Shown here piece by piece: positions 1 to 7,071 of a stretch of DNA of 21,380 nucleotides. Below the pieces are notes generated by a model that saw only the letters and a program-made list of their open reading frames with translations, searched no databases and was not told the origin of the DNA. The stretch is from Chloroflexota bacterium (lineage in GTDB: Bacteria; Chloroflexota; Anaerolineae; Anaerolineales; Villigracilaceae). Within the stretch, counting starts at the first letter, position 1. Every line of letters starts with the position of its first letter. Where the stretch lies: NCBI GenBank assembly GCA_021796315.1, contig JAJYOH010000032.1:1-21380 (forward strand). The letters are read 5' to 3'. Position numbers and translations under genes: made by a program.

Positions 1-2
1 GG

Positions 3-773
3 TCGCAGGCTGGCGAGGGACTTTATCAAAATGCCCGCTATGAAGACCTGCGTCCGGTTTCGCGCGACTATATCCACAAGTGTCATTTGCGTGTGAATCG
101 TTACATCGCCTCGCACGGCGACTTTTTGCTGGACGCCGGTTCGGGGCCTGTTCAATGGCCTGAATATTTAACCTACTCTGAAAATTATCGTTACCGCGTT
201 TGCCTCGATCTCTCGATCACGGCGTTGAAGGAAGCGCGCAAACGGCTCGGAGATAAGGGCCTGGTCGTTGTGGCGGACATTGCCAACCTGCCATTCAAAC
301 CGGATGCCTTCGATAGTGTGGTCTCGATGCACACCATTCACCATCTTCCGCTGACCGAGCATAAACGCGCCTACCTGGAATTGACGCGAGTTTTGAAAAT
401 GGGGCGGTCGGCGGCCATTGTCAATGGCTGGAATAATCCATTTTTGATGTGGGCGGCGGAGCCGCTGATTTTTATTACCAGCGCCTTGCGTGGACATCCA
501 GTCAAATGGAAAAGAGAACGTACCGCGATGAAGGAACATAAAGGCACATACATCGAAAAGATGACGCCGCGCTGGTTGAAGAAGGAATTGAACGGGGCGG
601 TCAAGTTCGAGATCCATCCCTGGCGCAGTCTCAGTCCGCGTTTCATGCGCTGGTTTGTGCGTCCGCAGTTGGGCGGCAAGACATATTTAAAATTTGTCTT
701 CTGGCTGGAGGAACACTTCCCGCGTTTCTTCGGCGAGAATGGGCAATATCCGTTGATCGTGATTAAGAAATAA
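3..773 (+). CDS. Class I SAM-dependent methyltransferase (5' partial)
   Basis: The reading frame is open from base 3, so the gene begins before the window. A TTG at 87 is only an internal codon: the upstream residues, including LYQNARYEDLRPVS, look like real protein. The glycine-rich SAM-binding motif I is DAGSG near bases 132-146. The acidic post-motif VVADIANLPF is followed by FDSVVSMHTIHHLP, the pattern of the Methyltransf_11 (UbiE-like) fold. The visible part is about 256 residues and ends in a basic, aromatic-rich C-terminal region. The acceptor cannot be told. Its place beside sugar-nucleotide genes suggests methylation of a glycan or lipid-linked sugar, which is inference. It is separated from the next gene by a repeat element, so it may end a preceding transcription unit. 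Confidence 0.85.
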   Translation, partial: SQAGEGLYQNARYEDLRPVSRDYIHKCHLRVNRYIASHGDFLLDAGSGPVQWPEYLTYSENYRYRVCLDLSITALKEARKRLGDKGLVVVADIANLPFKPDAFDSVVSMHTIHHLPLTEHKRAYLELTRVLKMGRSAAIVNGWNNPFLMWAAEPLIFITSALRGHPVKWKRERTAMKEHKGTYIEKMTPRWLKKELNGAVKFEIHPWRSLSPRFMRWFVRPQLGGKTYLKFVFWLEEHFPRFFGENGQYPLIVIKK

Positions 774-776
774 TCA

Positions 777-906
777 CGTCATTGCGAGGAGGAGCGGAGC
801 AACGACGAAGCAATCCCTCTTTATAATTGGAGATTGCTTCGGGCTGGGTCTCGATACGGGCGAGAAAAACACTCGCCCTACTCGACCATCAGTATTCGCA
901 ATGACG
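777..906. repeat. Composite palindromic repeat element with terminal inverted repeats
   Basis: The element has perfect 11-bp terminal inverted repeats, CGTCATTGCGA at 777-787 and TCGCAATGACG at 896-906. Inside lies a perfect 9-bp inverted pair, GAAGCAATC at 807-815 and GATTGCTTC at 832-840. A further hairpin sits in the right half, GGGCGAG at 858-864 and CTCGCCC at 872-878 with a 7-base loop. The arrangement looks like one palindromic repeat carrying a second one within it. It fills almost the whole gap between the methyltransferase and the dehydratase. It has no coding capacity and resembles REP or MITE-type non-autonomous repeats. A related half-element lies inside the coding gene at 9921. 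Confidence 0.8.
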
Positions 907-922
907 ACATATAGGAGAATTT

Positions 923-1933
923 ATGGACTGGAAAAATCAAGTTGTACTTATCACTGGTGGCACAGGTTCATTTGGAAAAAAGTTCACCAAAATTGTGTTG
1001 GAAGAAAAAAATCCGAAGAAGATCATCATCTTCAGCCGCGATGAATTGAAACAACACGAAATGCGTGTGGCCGGATACGATGATCCGCGTTTGAGATATT
1101 TCATCGGCGATATCCGTGACCGCGAACGACTGCTTCGCGCCATGCACGGCGTGGACATTGTGGTCCACGCCGCGGCGTTGAAACAGGTCCCAGCCTGTGA
1201 ATATAACCCGATGGAAGCGGTCAAGACCAACATTATCGGCACATCCAACGTGCTCGAAGCCGCGCTGGATGCGGGCGTGAAAAAAGTGTTGGCGCTCAGC
1301 ACCGATAAAGCCGTCAGCCCGGCAAATCTTTACGGCGGAACAAAACTCGTCGCGGAAAAATTGGTCATTCAAAGCAACGCCTATGCTGCCGGTTCAGCCA
1401 CGCGTTATTCGTGCGTTCGTTATGGGAACGTGGTCGGTTCGCGCGGATCGGTCGTGCCGCTGTTTCTCAAGCAGCGTTCATCCGGCAAAGTCACCATCAC
1501 CGACGATCGCATGACGCGCTTCTGGCTTTCGCTGGAGCAGGGCGTGCATTTCGTTATCAATTGCATCGAGCAGATGGAAGGCGGCGAAGTTTTTGTTCCG
1601 AAGATTCCAAGCACAAAAGTTGTTGACCTTGCGCGCGCCATTGCGCCCAATGCCCAAATTGATATCATTGGCATTCGCCCCGGAGAAAAACTCCACGAAG
1701 ATTTACTGTCAGTAGACGAGGCCCGCCACACGGTCGAGTTGGAGCGCATGTATGTCATCCAACCGGCGGAGGCGATCTGGTTCGGTTATTCGTGGCAAAA
1801 TAAAGGCAAGCCTGTCGCTGAAGGATTTTCCTACACGAGCGATAGCAACACTGAATGGCTGGATGTGGAAGGCATCAAAAAATATATCGCCCCGTTCGAG
1901 CAGGCGTTTTCAGACGGCAAGTTGGAAGGGTAA
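923..1933 (+). CDS. pseB: UDP-N-acetylglucosamine 4,6-dehydratase, PseB type
   Basis: This 336-residue extended SDR protein probably removes water from UDP-GlcNAc, inverting C5, to give a UDP-4-keto-6-deoxy-N-acetylhexosamine. It is the first step to pseudaminic acid and related sugars. The Rossmann motif GGTGSFG is at residues 12-18. The family signature STDKAV starts at 126, giving T127, D128 and K129, and the catalytic Tyr-Lys pair is Y137 and K141 in NLYGGTKL. The length equals that of characterised PseB proteins (about 333 residues). The start has a good ribosome binding site, AGGAG at 913-917, five bases before ATG. It is followed 9 bases later by an RmlD-like reductase. A CapE/FnlA-like role (UDP-L-FucNAc path) is an alternative, because that branch uses the same fold and also pairs with a reductase. 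Confidence 0.88.
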   Translation: MDWKNQVVLITGGTGSFGKKFTKIVLEEKNPKKIIIFSRDELKQHEMRVAGYDDPRLRYFIGDIRDRERLLRAMHGVDIVVHAAALKQVPACEYNPMEAVKTNIIGTSNVLEAALDAGVKKVLALSTDKAVSPANLYGGTKLVAEKLVIQSNAYAAGSATRYSCVRYGNVVGSRGSVVPLFLKQRSSGKVTITDDRMTRFWLSLEQGVHFVINCIEQMEGGEVFVPKIPSTKVVDLARAIAPNAQIDIIGIRPGEKLHEDLLSVDEARHTVELERMYVIQPAEAIWFGYSWQNKGKPVAEGFSYTSDSNTEWLDVEGIKKYIAPFEQAFSDGKLEG

Positions 1934-1942
1934 ATTTTTTAG

Positions 1943-2869
1943 ATGCGGATTTTGATCACCGGCGCAAGTGGATTGCTCGGCCTGAACCTGGCTTTGGATG
2001 CAGCGGCCGCGCATGATGTGATCGGCGTGGACCGCAACAAACTTGCGTCGGCGCCGCTCGATTTAATTCGCGCCGATCTTCTCGACCCGCAAGCGGTCTC
2101 GCGCGTTTTGAATGAAGCAAAACCTGAAGCCGTGATTCACTGTGCGGCGCTGGCGAATCTCGAAGCCTGCGAAACTGATCCCGACCTGGCTTATCAAATG
2201 AACGCCGAGCTTCCCGCGCAAATTGCGGATGCATGCGCGCGTCGCGGCATCAACCTTGTGCACATCTCGACCGATGCGGTTTTTGACGGTACAAAAGATG
2301 GTATGTACACCGAAGCAGACACGCCTAATCCGGTGGGAGTTTACTCGCAGACCAAGTTCGCCGGTGAACGCGGAGTTTTGCAAATGAATCCGCAGGCAAT
2401 CGTGGCACGCGTTAATTTCTATGGCTGGTCGTTGGATGGAAAACGCAGTCTGGCGGAGTTCTTCGTCAATAACCTGGGCAATGGTAAAAACGTCAATGGT
2501 TTTACCGATGTGATTTTTTGTCCGATGCTCGTAAATCATCTCGGAAAAATTTTGCTGGAGATGATTGAAAAAAAATTACACGGACTGTATCACGTGGTTG
2601 GGCCGCAGGCCATGAGCAAGTATCAGTTTGGCGTTGAAGTTGCGCGCAAGTTTGGGTTAAGGGAAAGCCTCATTTCGCCTCAATCCGTTGACAAGTCCAG
2701 TTTGACCGCGCATCGTTCCCACAACTTGTGGCTGTCTGTCCACAGGTTGTCCACAGATCTGGGACACGAACTTCCCAACTTTTCCACAGGTTTGGAGGAG
2801 TTTTATGCACAGTATCAGCAGGGTTATCCACAGAAAATCCGTAGTTATCAACAGGATAACGCGCAATGA
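1943..2869 (+). CDS. RmlD-like NAD(P)H-dependent sugar-nucleotide reductase (SDR)
   Basis: This 308-residue extended SDR protein belongs to the dTDP-4-dehydrorhamnose reductase family (RmlD_sub_bind). The nucleotide-binding motif GASGLLG is at residues 7-13, STDAVFDG at 109-116, and the catalytic YSQTK at 134-138 (Y134, K138). Family members reduce a C4 ketone on a nucleotide sugar. Here the obvious substrate is the 4-keto product of the preceding PseB-like enzyme, since no rmlA, rmlB or rmlC is present. That substrate is inference. No C-terminal cupin is present, unlike CapF/FnlB. The last 25 or so residues extend past the usual end of the fold and are encoded by a cluster of DnaA-box-like 9-mers, giving a YxQ heptad pattern. 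The stop codon overlaps the next start (ATGA). Confidence 0.82.
   Translation: MRILITGASGLLGLNLALDAAAAHDVIGVDRNKLASAPLDLIRADLLDPQAVSRVLNEAKPEAVIHCAALANLEACETDPDLAYQMNAELPAQIADACARRGINLVHISTDAVFDGTKDGMYTEADTPNPVGVYSQTKFAGERGVLQMNPQAIVARVNFYGWSLDGKRSLAEFFVNNLGNGKNVNGFTDVIFCPMLVNHLGKILLEMIEKKLHGLYHVVGPQAMSKYQFGVEVARKFGLRESLISPQSVDKSSLTAHRSHNLWLSVHRLSTDLGHELPNFSTGLEEFYAQYQQGYPQKIRSYQQDNAQ
2736..2853 (+). promoter_or_regulatory. Cluster of six DnaA-box-like 9-mers
   Basis: Six sites lie on the same strand: CTGTCCACA at 2736, TTGTCCACA at 2747, TTTTCCACA at 2780, TTATGCACA at 2803, TTATCCACA at 2824 and TTATCAACA at 2845. The fifth is the perfect bacterial DnaA consensus, and the fourth also fits TTWTNCACA. 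Start-to-start distances are 11, 33, 23, 21 and 21 bases, mostly whole turns of B-DNA. They lie in the 3' end of the reductase gene and stop 13 bases before the start of the membrane transferase. Such clusters occur at replication origins, DnaA-titration sites and DnaA-regulated promoters. No dnaA gene or clear AT-rich unwinding region is visible beside it. DnaA binding is therefore a prediction from sequence match and spacing. Confidence 0.6.
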
Positions 2870-4497
2870 CAAATCCGACCGGCCTGGACTCGAGGCGGAT
2901 TCAGAATTGGATCGCGCTGGCGCTGATCACATTTTTTGTCGTCTTCGGGATGTTGAGCGTTCAGAAAGTGTCTACAACGTTTGACGAGGATCAACATTAC
3001 CGGTACGGCAAAAATATTTTGAACTTGAACTCAACGCGCTTTGATGACAGCAAGATGCCGGTCTCAGCCTGGAATGCGCTGCCCGCTAAAATTGCTTCGC
3101 GCCTGCCCGATGGGTGGCTTAAAAACTTCCTCAGTGAATTCTTTGTTGCCCGCTGGATGACCATTCTTTTTTCGGCGCTGGTCGCCTATCTCGTTTTTCA
3201 TTGGGCTCGTGTTATGTACGGCTTTTATGCCGGTCTGGCGGCTCTGTTTTTATATATTTTCGACCCCAACATTATTGCCCACTCCCAGTTGGTCACGACC
3301 GATATTTATGTGACCGGCACAATCCTTTTTGCTTGTTACTGGGCCTGGAAATTTGCCAACACTCGAAGCCTATATGATGGGATGTCGAGCGCTTTTATGC
3401 TGGGCTTTAGTCAGCTTGCCAAATATACATCCATCGTTTTGCTGCCGCTGCTCCTGTTGGCGCTGGTTCTGCATGACCTTCCTGCCCAGATTTCTGCCTA
3501 TAAGGAAAAAGGTTATGCTGCCATTGCCCGCTACCTGGGACAACTTATCTTGTATACGGCTGCTGGCGGCATTGCCATACTCCTGCTGATCAATGTCGGT
3601 TTTTTATTCAATCGCCCTTTGGTGGCCTTGCATAAATATGACTTTGAGTCCGGTTTTTTTACATCGATTCAAAATATAAAAATCTTCCAGAATTTTCATG
3701 TTCCCGTTCCCTATCCTTATTTGCAGGGGCTGGACAGGGTCATGTTTAAAGAACGAATCAATGCAGGGAATGGCGCCAACTACCTTCTCGGACACCTTAG
3801 CGCTAAACAGGGTTTTCCCGGATATTATTTCATTGCCTCAGCGTTGAAAGTTCCCATTGCCACCCAGGTCATTCTCATTGCTGCTTTTGTCGCCTATCTT
3901 GTCAACAAACAGCGCAGAAAATCATTGCTTCAAAACGAGATATTCCTGCTGGCGCCGGTTGCGTTTTTTACCATCTACTTTAATTTTTTCTACAACGCGC
4001 AGATCGGAATTCGATTCTACCTGGTGGTCTTCCCCCTGATTTATGTTTTTGCAGGAAGCTTATTTGCAGGATGGCCGGGGTTTTCCAGGAATCAAAAAAT
4101 TGCAGTTTTTGCCCTGGCTGTTTATTTGGTCGCCTCTGTGTTGTCATATTATCCTTTCTATCTCTCATACTTTAATGAAATTGTCTGGGACCGAAAATAT
4201 GCTTATAAATATCTGGTTGACTCGAATCTGGATTGGGGTCAGGGACAATACTATCTTCGGGATTACATGACCTTGCACCCCGATGCGATCTATGAGCCGA
4301 AGCAACCGGTGAGCGGACTTCTCATCGTTTCGCCCAACGATCTGGTTGGCTCAACAACCTGGGATAACATTGATCACTACAAATGGCTGCGTGATAACTT
4401 CCAGCCGGTTACAACTATCGCGTACGAATATGTGGTTTATGATGTGTCCCCTCAGGCTTTGCAAAAAATTTGCGCCGGGACCACTGACTGTCATTAG
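2866..4497 (+). CDS. GT-C fold membrane glycosyltransferase (PMT/ArnT-like)
   Basis: This 543-residue protein has about 11-12 hydrophobic segments; the first is near residues 13-33. It is followed by an extracytoplasmic loop with the acidic motif TFDEDQHYRYG (D40, E41, D42), where GT-C enzymes such as PMT, ArnT and PglL-like proteins keep a catalytic aspartate. A soluble C-terminal part of about 110 residues includes LDWGQGQYYLRDY. GT39/GT83-type enzymes move a sugar from a polyprenyl-phosphate carrier to an acceptor on the outer face of the membrane. Donor and acceptor here are unknown. The start overlaps the reductase stop by four bases, so the two are probably translated together. The 3' neighbour, the nonulosonate synthase, follows after 17 bases. 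Confidence 0.78.
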   Translation: MTNPTGLDSRRIQNWIALALITFFVVFGMLSVQKVSTTFDEDQHYRYGKNILNLNSTRFDDSKMPVSAWNALPAKIASRLPDGWLKNFLSEFFVARWMTILFSALVAYLVFHWARVMYGFYAGLAALFLYIFDPNIIAHSQLVTTDIYVTGTILFACYWAWKFANTRSLYDGMSSAFMLGFSQLAKYTSIVLLPLLLLALVLHDLPAQISAYKEKGYAAIARYLGQLILYTAAGGIAILLLINVGFLFNRPLVALHKYDFESGFFTSIQNIKIFQNFHVPVPYPYLQGLDRVMFKERINAGNGANYLLGHLSAKQGFPGYYFIASALKVPIATQVILIAAFVAYLVNKQRRKSLLQNEIFLLAPVAFFTIYFNFFYNAQIGIRFYLVVFPLIYVFAGSLFAGWPGFSRNQKIAVFALAVYLVASVLSYYPFYLSYFNEIVWDRKYAYKYLVDSNLDWGQGQYYLRDYMTLHPDAIYEPKQPVSGLLIVSPNDLVGSTTWDNIDHYKWLRDNFQPVTTIAYEYVVYDVSPQALQKICAGTTDCH

Positions 4498-4514
4498 GTA
4501 CAAGGAGATTCATG

Positions 4515-5585
4515 ATGGACATAAAAATTGGTAACCGCATAATTGGTTCGAATCACCCCACTTATTTCATCGCCGATATTGCCGCCAATCACGATGGCGA
4601 CCTTGATCGTGCCAGGATGCTCATCCGCCTCGCGCGGGACGCCGGAGCGGACGCCGCTAAATTCCAGCATTTCCAGGCGCCGAAGATTGTTTCCGATTAC
4701 GGCTTCACGCACATGGATTCAAAGGTCAGCCATCAATCCGCGTGGAAAAAGTCAGTGACACAAGTTTATGCAGATGCATCCGTTTCGTGGGATTGGACTC
4801 CGATCTTGAAGGAAGAGTGCGATAAGGTCGGGATCGATTTCTTCACATCGCCGTACGATTATGATTCCATCGAACATGTCAACCCATATGTTCCTGCGTT
4901 CAAGGCTGGTTCCGGTGAAATTGACTGGATCGAATCTCTCGAACATATGGCATCCAAAGGCAAGCCGATGATCATTGCCACTGGCGCATCGGATATTGCC
5001 GATGTGCAGCGCGCAGTACATGCGATTTTGAAAATCAACAAGCAGTTATGTCTGATGCAGTGCAACACCAATTACACGGCCAGCCCTGAAAATTATGATC
5101 ACATTCATTTGAATGTACTGAAAACTTATGCCACGATGTTCCCCGATGTGGTGTTGGGACTTTCCGATCATACGCATGGCAACGCGACCGTGCTCGGTGC
5201 GGTGACGCTTGGCGCGCGCATGATCGAGCGTCACTTTACCGACAGCAATGACCGCGAAGGTCCCGACCATAAGTTTGCATTGAATCCCGCCGACTGGGCG
5301 CACATGGTCGAAGAGACGCGTTTGCTGGAGTGTGCGCTTGGTTCCGCCGATAAATTCATCACTGACAACGAACAGCAGACGAAAGTCGTTCAGCGGCGTT
5401 GCCTGCGCGCGGCGCGCGATATCAAAGCCGGAGAAGTTTTCACGCGCGGGATGATCGATGTTCTGCGTCCGGCCACGCCCGGCGCGATCAAGCCGTATGA
5501 AATTCCAAACGTGATTGGTACAAAAGCGCTGGCGGATATGCCGATGGGCAAGGAATTACGCTGGACGGATCTCGGTTCGGTTTAA
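4515..5585 (+). CDS. neuB: NeuB/PseI-type N-acylneuraminate (nonulosonate) synthase
   Basis: This protein of about 356 residues condenses phosphoenolpyruvate with a six-carbon N-acetylaminosugar to form a nine-carbon nonulosonic acid in the cytoplasm. The NeuB TIM barrel comes first, with FIADIAANHDGDLDRA near residue 19, AKFQHF near 49, FKAGSGEIDW and NTNYTASPENYDH in the middle, and RHFTDSNDREGPDHKFAL near 240. A C-terminal SAF (antifreeze-like) domain follows from about 295 with RRCLRAARDIKAGEVF. Tandem ATG codons sit at 4512 and 4515. AAGGAG at 4502-4507 lies 7 bases from the second and only 4 from the first, so I prefer 4515. Sequence alone cannot separate Neu5Ac, legionaminate, pseudaminate or other synthases. 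The neighbouring PseB-like gene argues for a 6-deoxy substrate rather than ManNAc. Confidence 0.88.
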   Translation: MDIKIGNRIIGSNHPTYFIADIAANHDGDLDRARMLIRLARDAGADAAKFQHFQAPKIVSDYGFTHMDSKVSHQSAWKKSVTQVYADASVSWDWTPILKEECDKVGIDFFTSPYDYDSIEHVNPYVPAFKAGSGEIDWIESLEHMASKGKPMIIATGASDIADVQRAVHAILKINKQLCLMQCNTNYTASPENYDHIHLNVLKTYATMFPDVVLGLSDHTHGNATVLGAVTLGARMIERHFTDSNDREGPDHKFALNPADWAHMVEETRLLECALGSADKFITDNEQQTKVVQRRCLRAARDIKAGEVFTRGMIDVLRPATPGAIKPYEIPNVIGTKALADMPMGKELRWTDLGSV

Positions 5586-5593
5586 AGGTTGCG

Positions 5594-5633
5594 GGTTGGA
5601 AGGTTTGAGCGTTCAACTTGAAACCTTCCAACC
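5594..5633. repeat. Intergenic inverted repeat, GGTTGGAAGG family, copy 1
   Basis: A perfect 13-bp inverted repeat, GGTTGGAAGGTTT at 5594-5606 and AAACCTTCCAACC at 5621-5633, flanks a 14-base loop. It fills the gap between the synthase and the GT4 gene. The same sequence recurs at 8243-8292, which marks it as a dispersed repeat and not a one-off terminator. No run of T follows the right arm. Confidence 0.75.
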
Positions 5634-5642
5634 TTTGAACTT

Positions 5643-6767
5643 ATGAAGATCATTTATTTTTCCAAAGATTATTCCCCTCATGACCATCGTTTCCTGGCAG
5701 CTTTATCGGAAACGGAGCATGAAGTTTATTATTTAAAACTTGAAAAAAATGTACGCCAGGTCGAGGATCGTCCCGTGCCGGAAAGTATTCAGCAAATCCT
5801 GTGGGCGGGCGGACAGGGTGAGTTTCGCTGGCGCGATGTTCCGCGATTGGTTTTCGATTTTAAGCGCGTCATCAAAGAAATTAAACCTGACCTGATCCAC
5901 GCTGGTCCGATCCAGACCTGCGCGTTCATTGTTGCGCTTTCGGGGTTTCGCCCGCTGTTGACCATGTCCTGGGGTTTCGACCTGATGGACGATGTCAATA
6001 AAAGTTCGTGGATGAAACGTATTACGAGATACGTATTACGTAATTCAACTTATTTTACAAGCGATGCAAATGTTACGCGCGACAAAGCTGTTGAATATGG
6101 GATGAACCCGGAACGAACCGTCGTGTTTCCGTGGGGTGTGGATTTAAAACACTTTAACTCTAAACAGTCAGCAGTAAAAAACAAAACGCAAAACACAAAA
6201 CGCAAAGCTTTCACGTTGTTTTGTAACCGAAGCTGGGAGCTGCGCTACGGCGTGGATGTTTTGGCAAAGGCTTTTGTCAAAATCGCTCAACAACAGGAGA
6301 ATGTAAATTTGCTTTTGCTTGGCGGCGGCTCACAGGGCAACATGCTCCGCAATATTTTCATGAATGGCGGCGTGCTCGACCGCGTCCAATTTGGCGGGCA
6401 GGTCTCGCAAACCGACCTGCCTCACTGGTATCATATGGCTGATATTTATATCTCGCCTTCGCACGTGGACGGCTCGTCCGTTTCGCTGATGGAAGCTCTC
6501 GCCTGCGGGTTGCCCGCGCTCGTTTCGGATATTCCCGCGAATAAAGAATGGGTGAGCGAAGGTGTCAACGGCTGGCTCTTTCCCGATGGCGATGCAGATG
6601 CGCTGGCGGCCAGAATTTTAACGGTGATAGCCCGGAGGAAGGAACTGCCAAAAATTGGCCGCGCCGCTCGCGGGTCCGCGCAGGAACGGGCCGACTGGAA
6701 AAAGAACTTTGCCAAACTGCTCGAGGCCTACGAACGCACCATCCAAATTTACAGGAGGTCCAAATGA
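5643..6767 (+). CDS. Family 4 glycosyltransferase (GT-B fold)
   Basis: This 374-residue cytoplasmic or membrane-associated protein has the two-domain GT-B layout. The N-terminal domain begins MKIIYFSKDYSPHDHRFL and includes IKPDLIHAGPIQTCAF near residues 80-95. The C-terminal nucleotide-sugar domain (Glycos_transf_1) begins near 190. Its signature SPSHVDGSSVSLMEALACG starts at 271, with D276 and E284 taking the EX7E positions. GT4 enzymes are retaining and use nucleotide-activated sugars; donor and acceptor cannot be told. The linker near residues 176-190 contains a 14-bp tandem duplication (6181-6208) that keeps the frame. The start lies directly after a repeat and has no clear Shine-Dalgarno. 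The stop overlaps the next ATG (ATGA at 6764-6767). Confidence 0.85.
   Translation: MKIIYFSKDYSPHDHRFLAALSETEHEVYYLKLEKNVRQVEDRPVPESIQQILWAGGQGEFRWRDVPRLVFDFKRVIKEIKPDLIHAGPIQTCAFIVALSGFRPLLTMSWGFDLMDDVNKSSWMKRITRYVLRNSTYFTSDANVTRDKAVEYGMNPERTVVFPWGVDLKHFNSKQSAVKNKTQNTKRKAFTLFCNRSWELRYGVDVLAKAFVKIAQQQENVNLLLLGGGSQGNMLRNIFMNGGVLDRVQFGGQVSQTDLPHWYHMADIYISPSHVDGSSVSLMEALACGLPALVSDIPANKEWVSEGVNGWLFPDGDADALAARILTVIARRKELPKIGRAARGSAQERADWKKNFAKLLEAYERTIQIYRRSK
6181..6208 (+). repeat. 14-bp tandem repeat inside the GT4 gene
   Basis: ACAAAACGCAAAAC at 6181-6194 is followed directly by ACAAAACGCAAAGC at 6195-6208, with one mismatch. It encodes a basic, low-complexity linker (KNKTQNTKRK) between the two GT-B domains, where length changes are easily tolerated. 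Confidence 0.6.
6753..6759 (+). promoter_or_regulatory. Strong Shine-Dalgarno deciding the start of the first LapA-like gene
   Basis: AGGAGGT at 6753-6759 matches the anti-Shine-Dalgarno core and lies four bases before ATG at 6764. It lies inside the 3' end of the GT4 gene and fixes the start of the small membrane protein at 6764. The frame is open far upstream (from 6548), but that extension would overlap the GT4 gene by over 200 bases. Confidence 0.8.
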
Positions 6768-7063
6768 TCATCAGCTTAATTCTTATGATCGTAGTCAGTA
6801 TCGTGGCTGTCATGTTTTCGCTTGAGAATGTGACCATGATCCACATCACGTTCTTCGGCTATCCGGTGGACGGCTCGTCTGGTCTGTTGATGTTGATCGC
6901 GTTGGGCGTTGGGATTTTGATCGGTGTGATCCTGATGCTCCCATCGCTCATCGGGAATAGTTGGGCGCTGATGCGGCATAAACGCAAACTTGCCGAGTTC
7001 GAACAGAACACACCCAGGCGTTCTGCAAAAAAGAAACAAACGCCTTCATCATCATCCAGTTAG
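6764..7063 (+). CDS. LapA-domain (DUF1049) small membrane protein, copy 1
   Basis: This 99-residue protein has two hydrophobic segments, at about 2-20 and 40-64, separated by a short loop VTMIHITFFGYPVDG. The cytoplasmic tail is basic and ends in five serines. The layout fits the lipopolysaccharide assembly protein A domain family (LapA_dom, DUF1049), usually 90-110 residues. In Escherichia coli LapA works with LapB in controlling LPS synthesis at the inner membrane. That role should not be assumed in an organism that may lack LPS. The start is set by a strong Shine-Dalgarno and overlaps the GT4 stop by four bases. The gene is followed 8 bases later by a paralogue, suggesting a tandem duplication. 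Confidence 0.75.
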   Translation: MIISLILMIVVSIVAVMFSLENVTMIHITFFGYPVDGSSGLLMLIALGVGILIGVILMLPSLIGNSWALMRHKRKLAEFEQNTPRRSAKKKQTPSSSSS

Positions 7064-7071
7064 GAGACACA

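Noticed and set aside
168..617. A minus-strand frame across the methyltransferase
   Set aside because: Low-complexity, Arg- and Phe-rich translation with no motif, opposite a gene with clear SAM-binding motifs.
2736..2853. CRISPR or ordinary tandem repeat as explanation of the 9-mer cluster
   Set aside because: Only the 9-mers recur; the intervening sequence is not constant in length or base content, and there is no long repeat unit.
1943..2869. dTDP-rhamnose pathway reductase (true rmlD)
   Set aside because: The fold fits, but no rmlA, rmlB or rmlC is present, while a PseB-like dehydratase directly precedes it; assigning rhamnose synthesis would be unsupported.
5594..5633. Intrinsic terminator after the nonulosonate synthase
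   Set aside because: The arms are strong but no T run follows, and the same sequence recurs elsewhere, so a dispersed repeat is the better reading.
6548..6763. N-terminal extension of the first LapA-like gene
   Set aside because: It would overlap the GT4 gene by over 200 bases; the Shine-Dalgarno at 6753 and the hydrophobic N-terminus at 6764 mark the true start.
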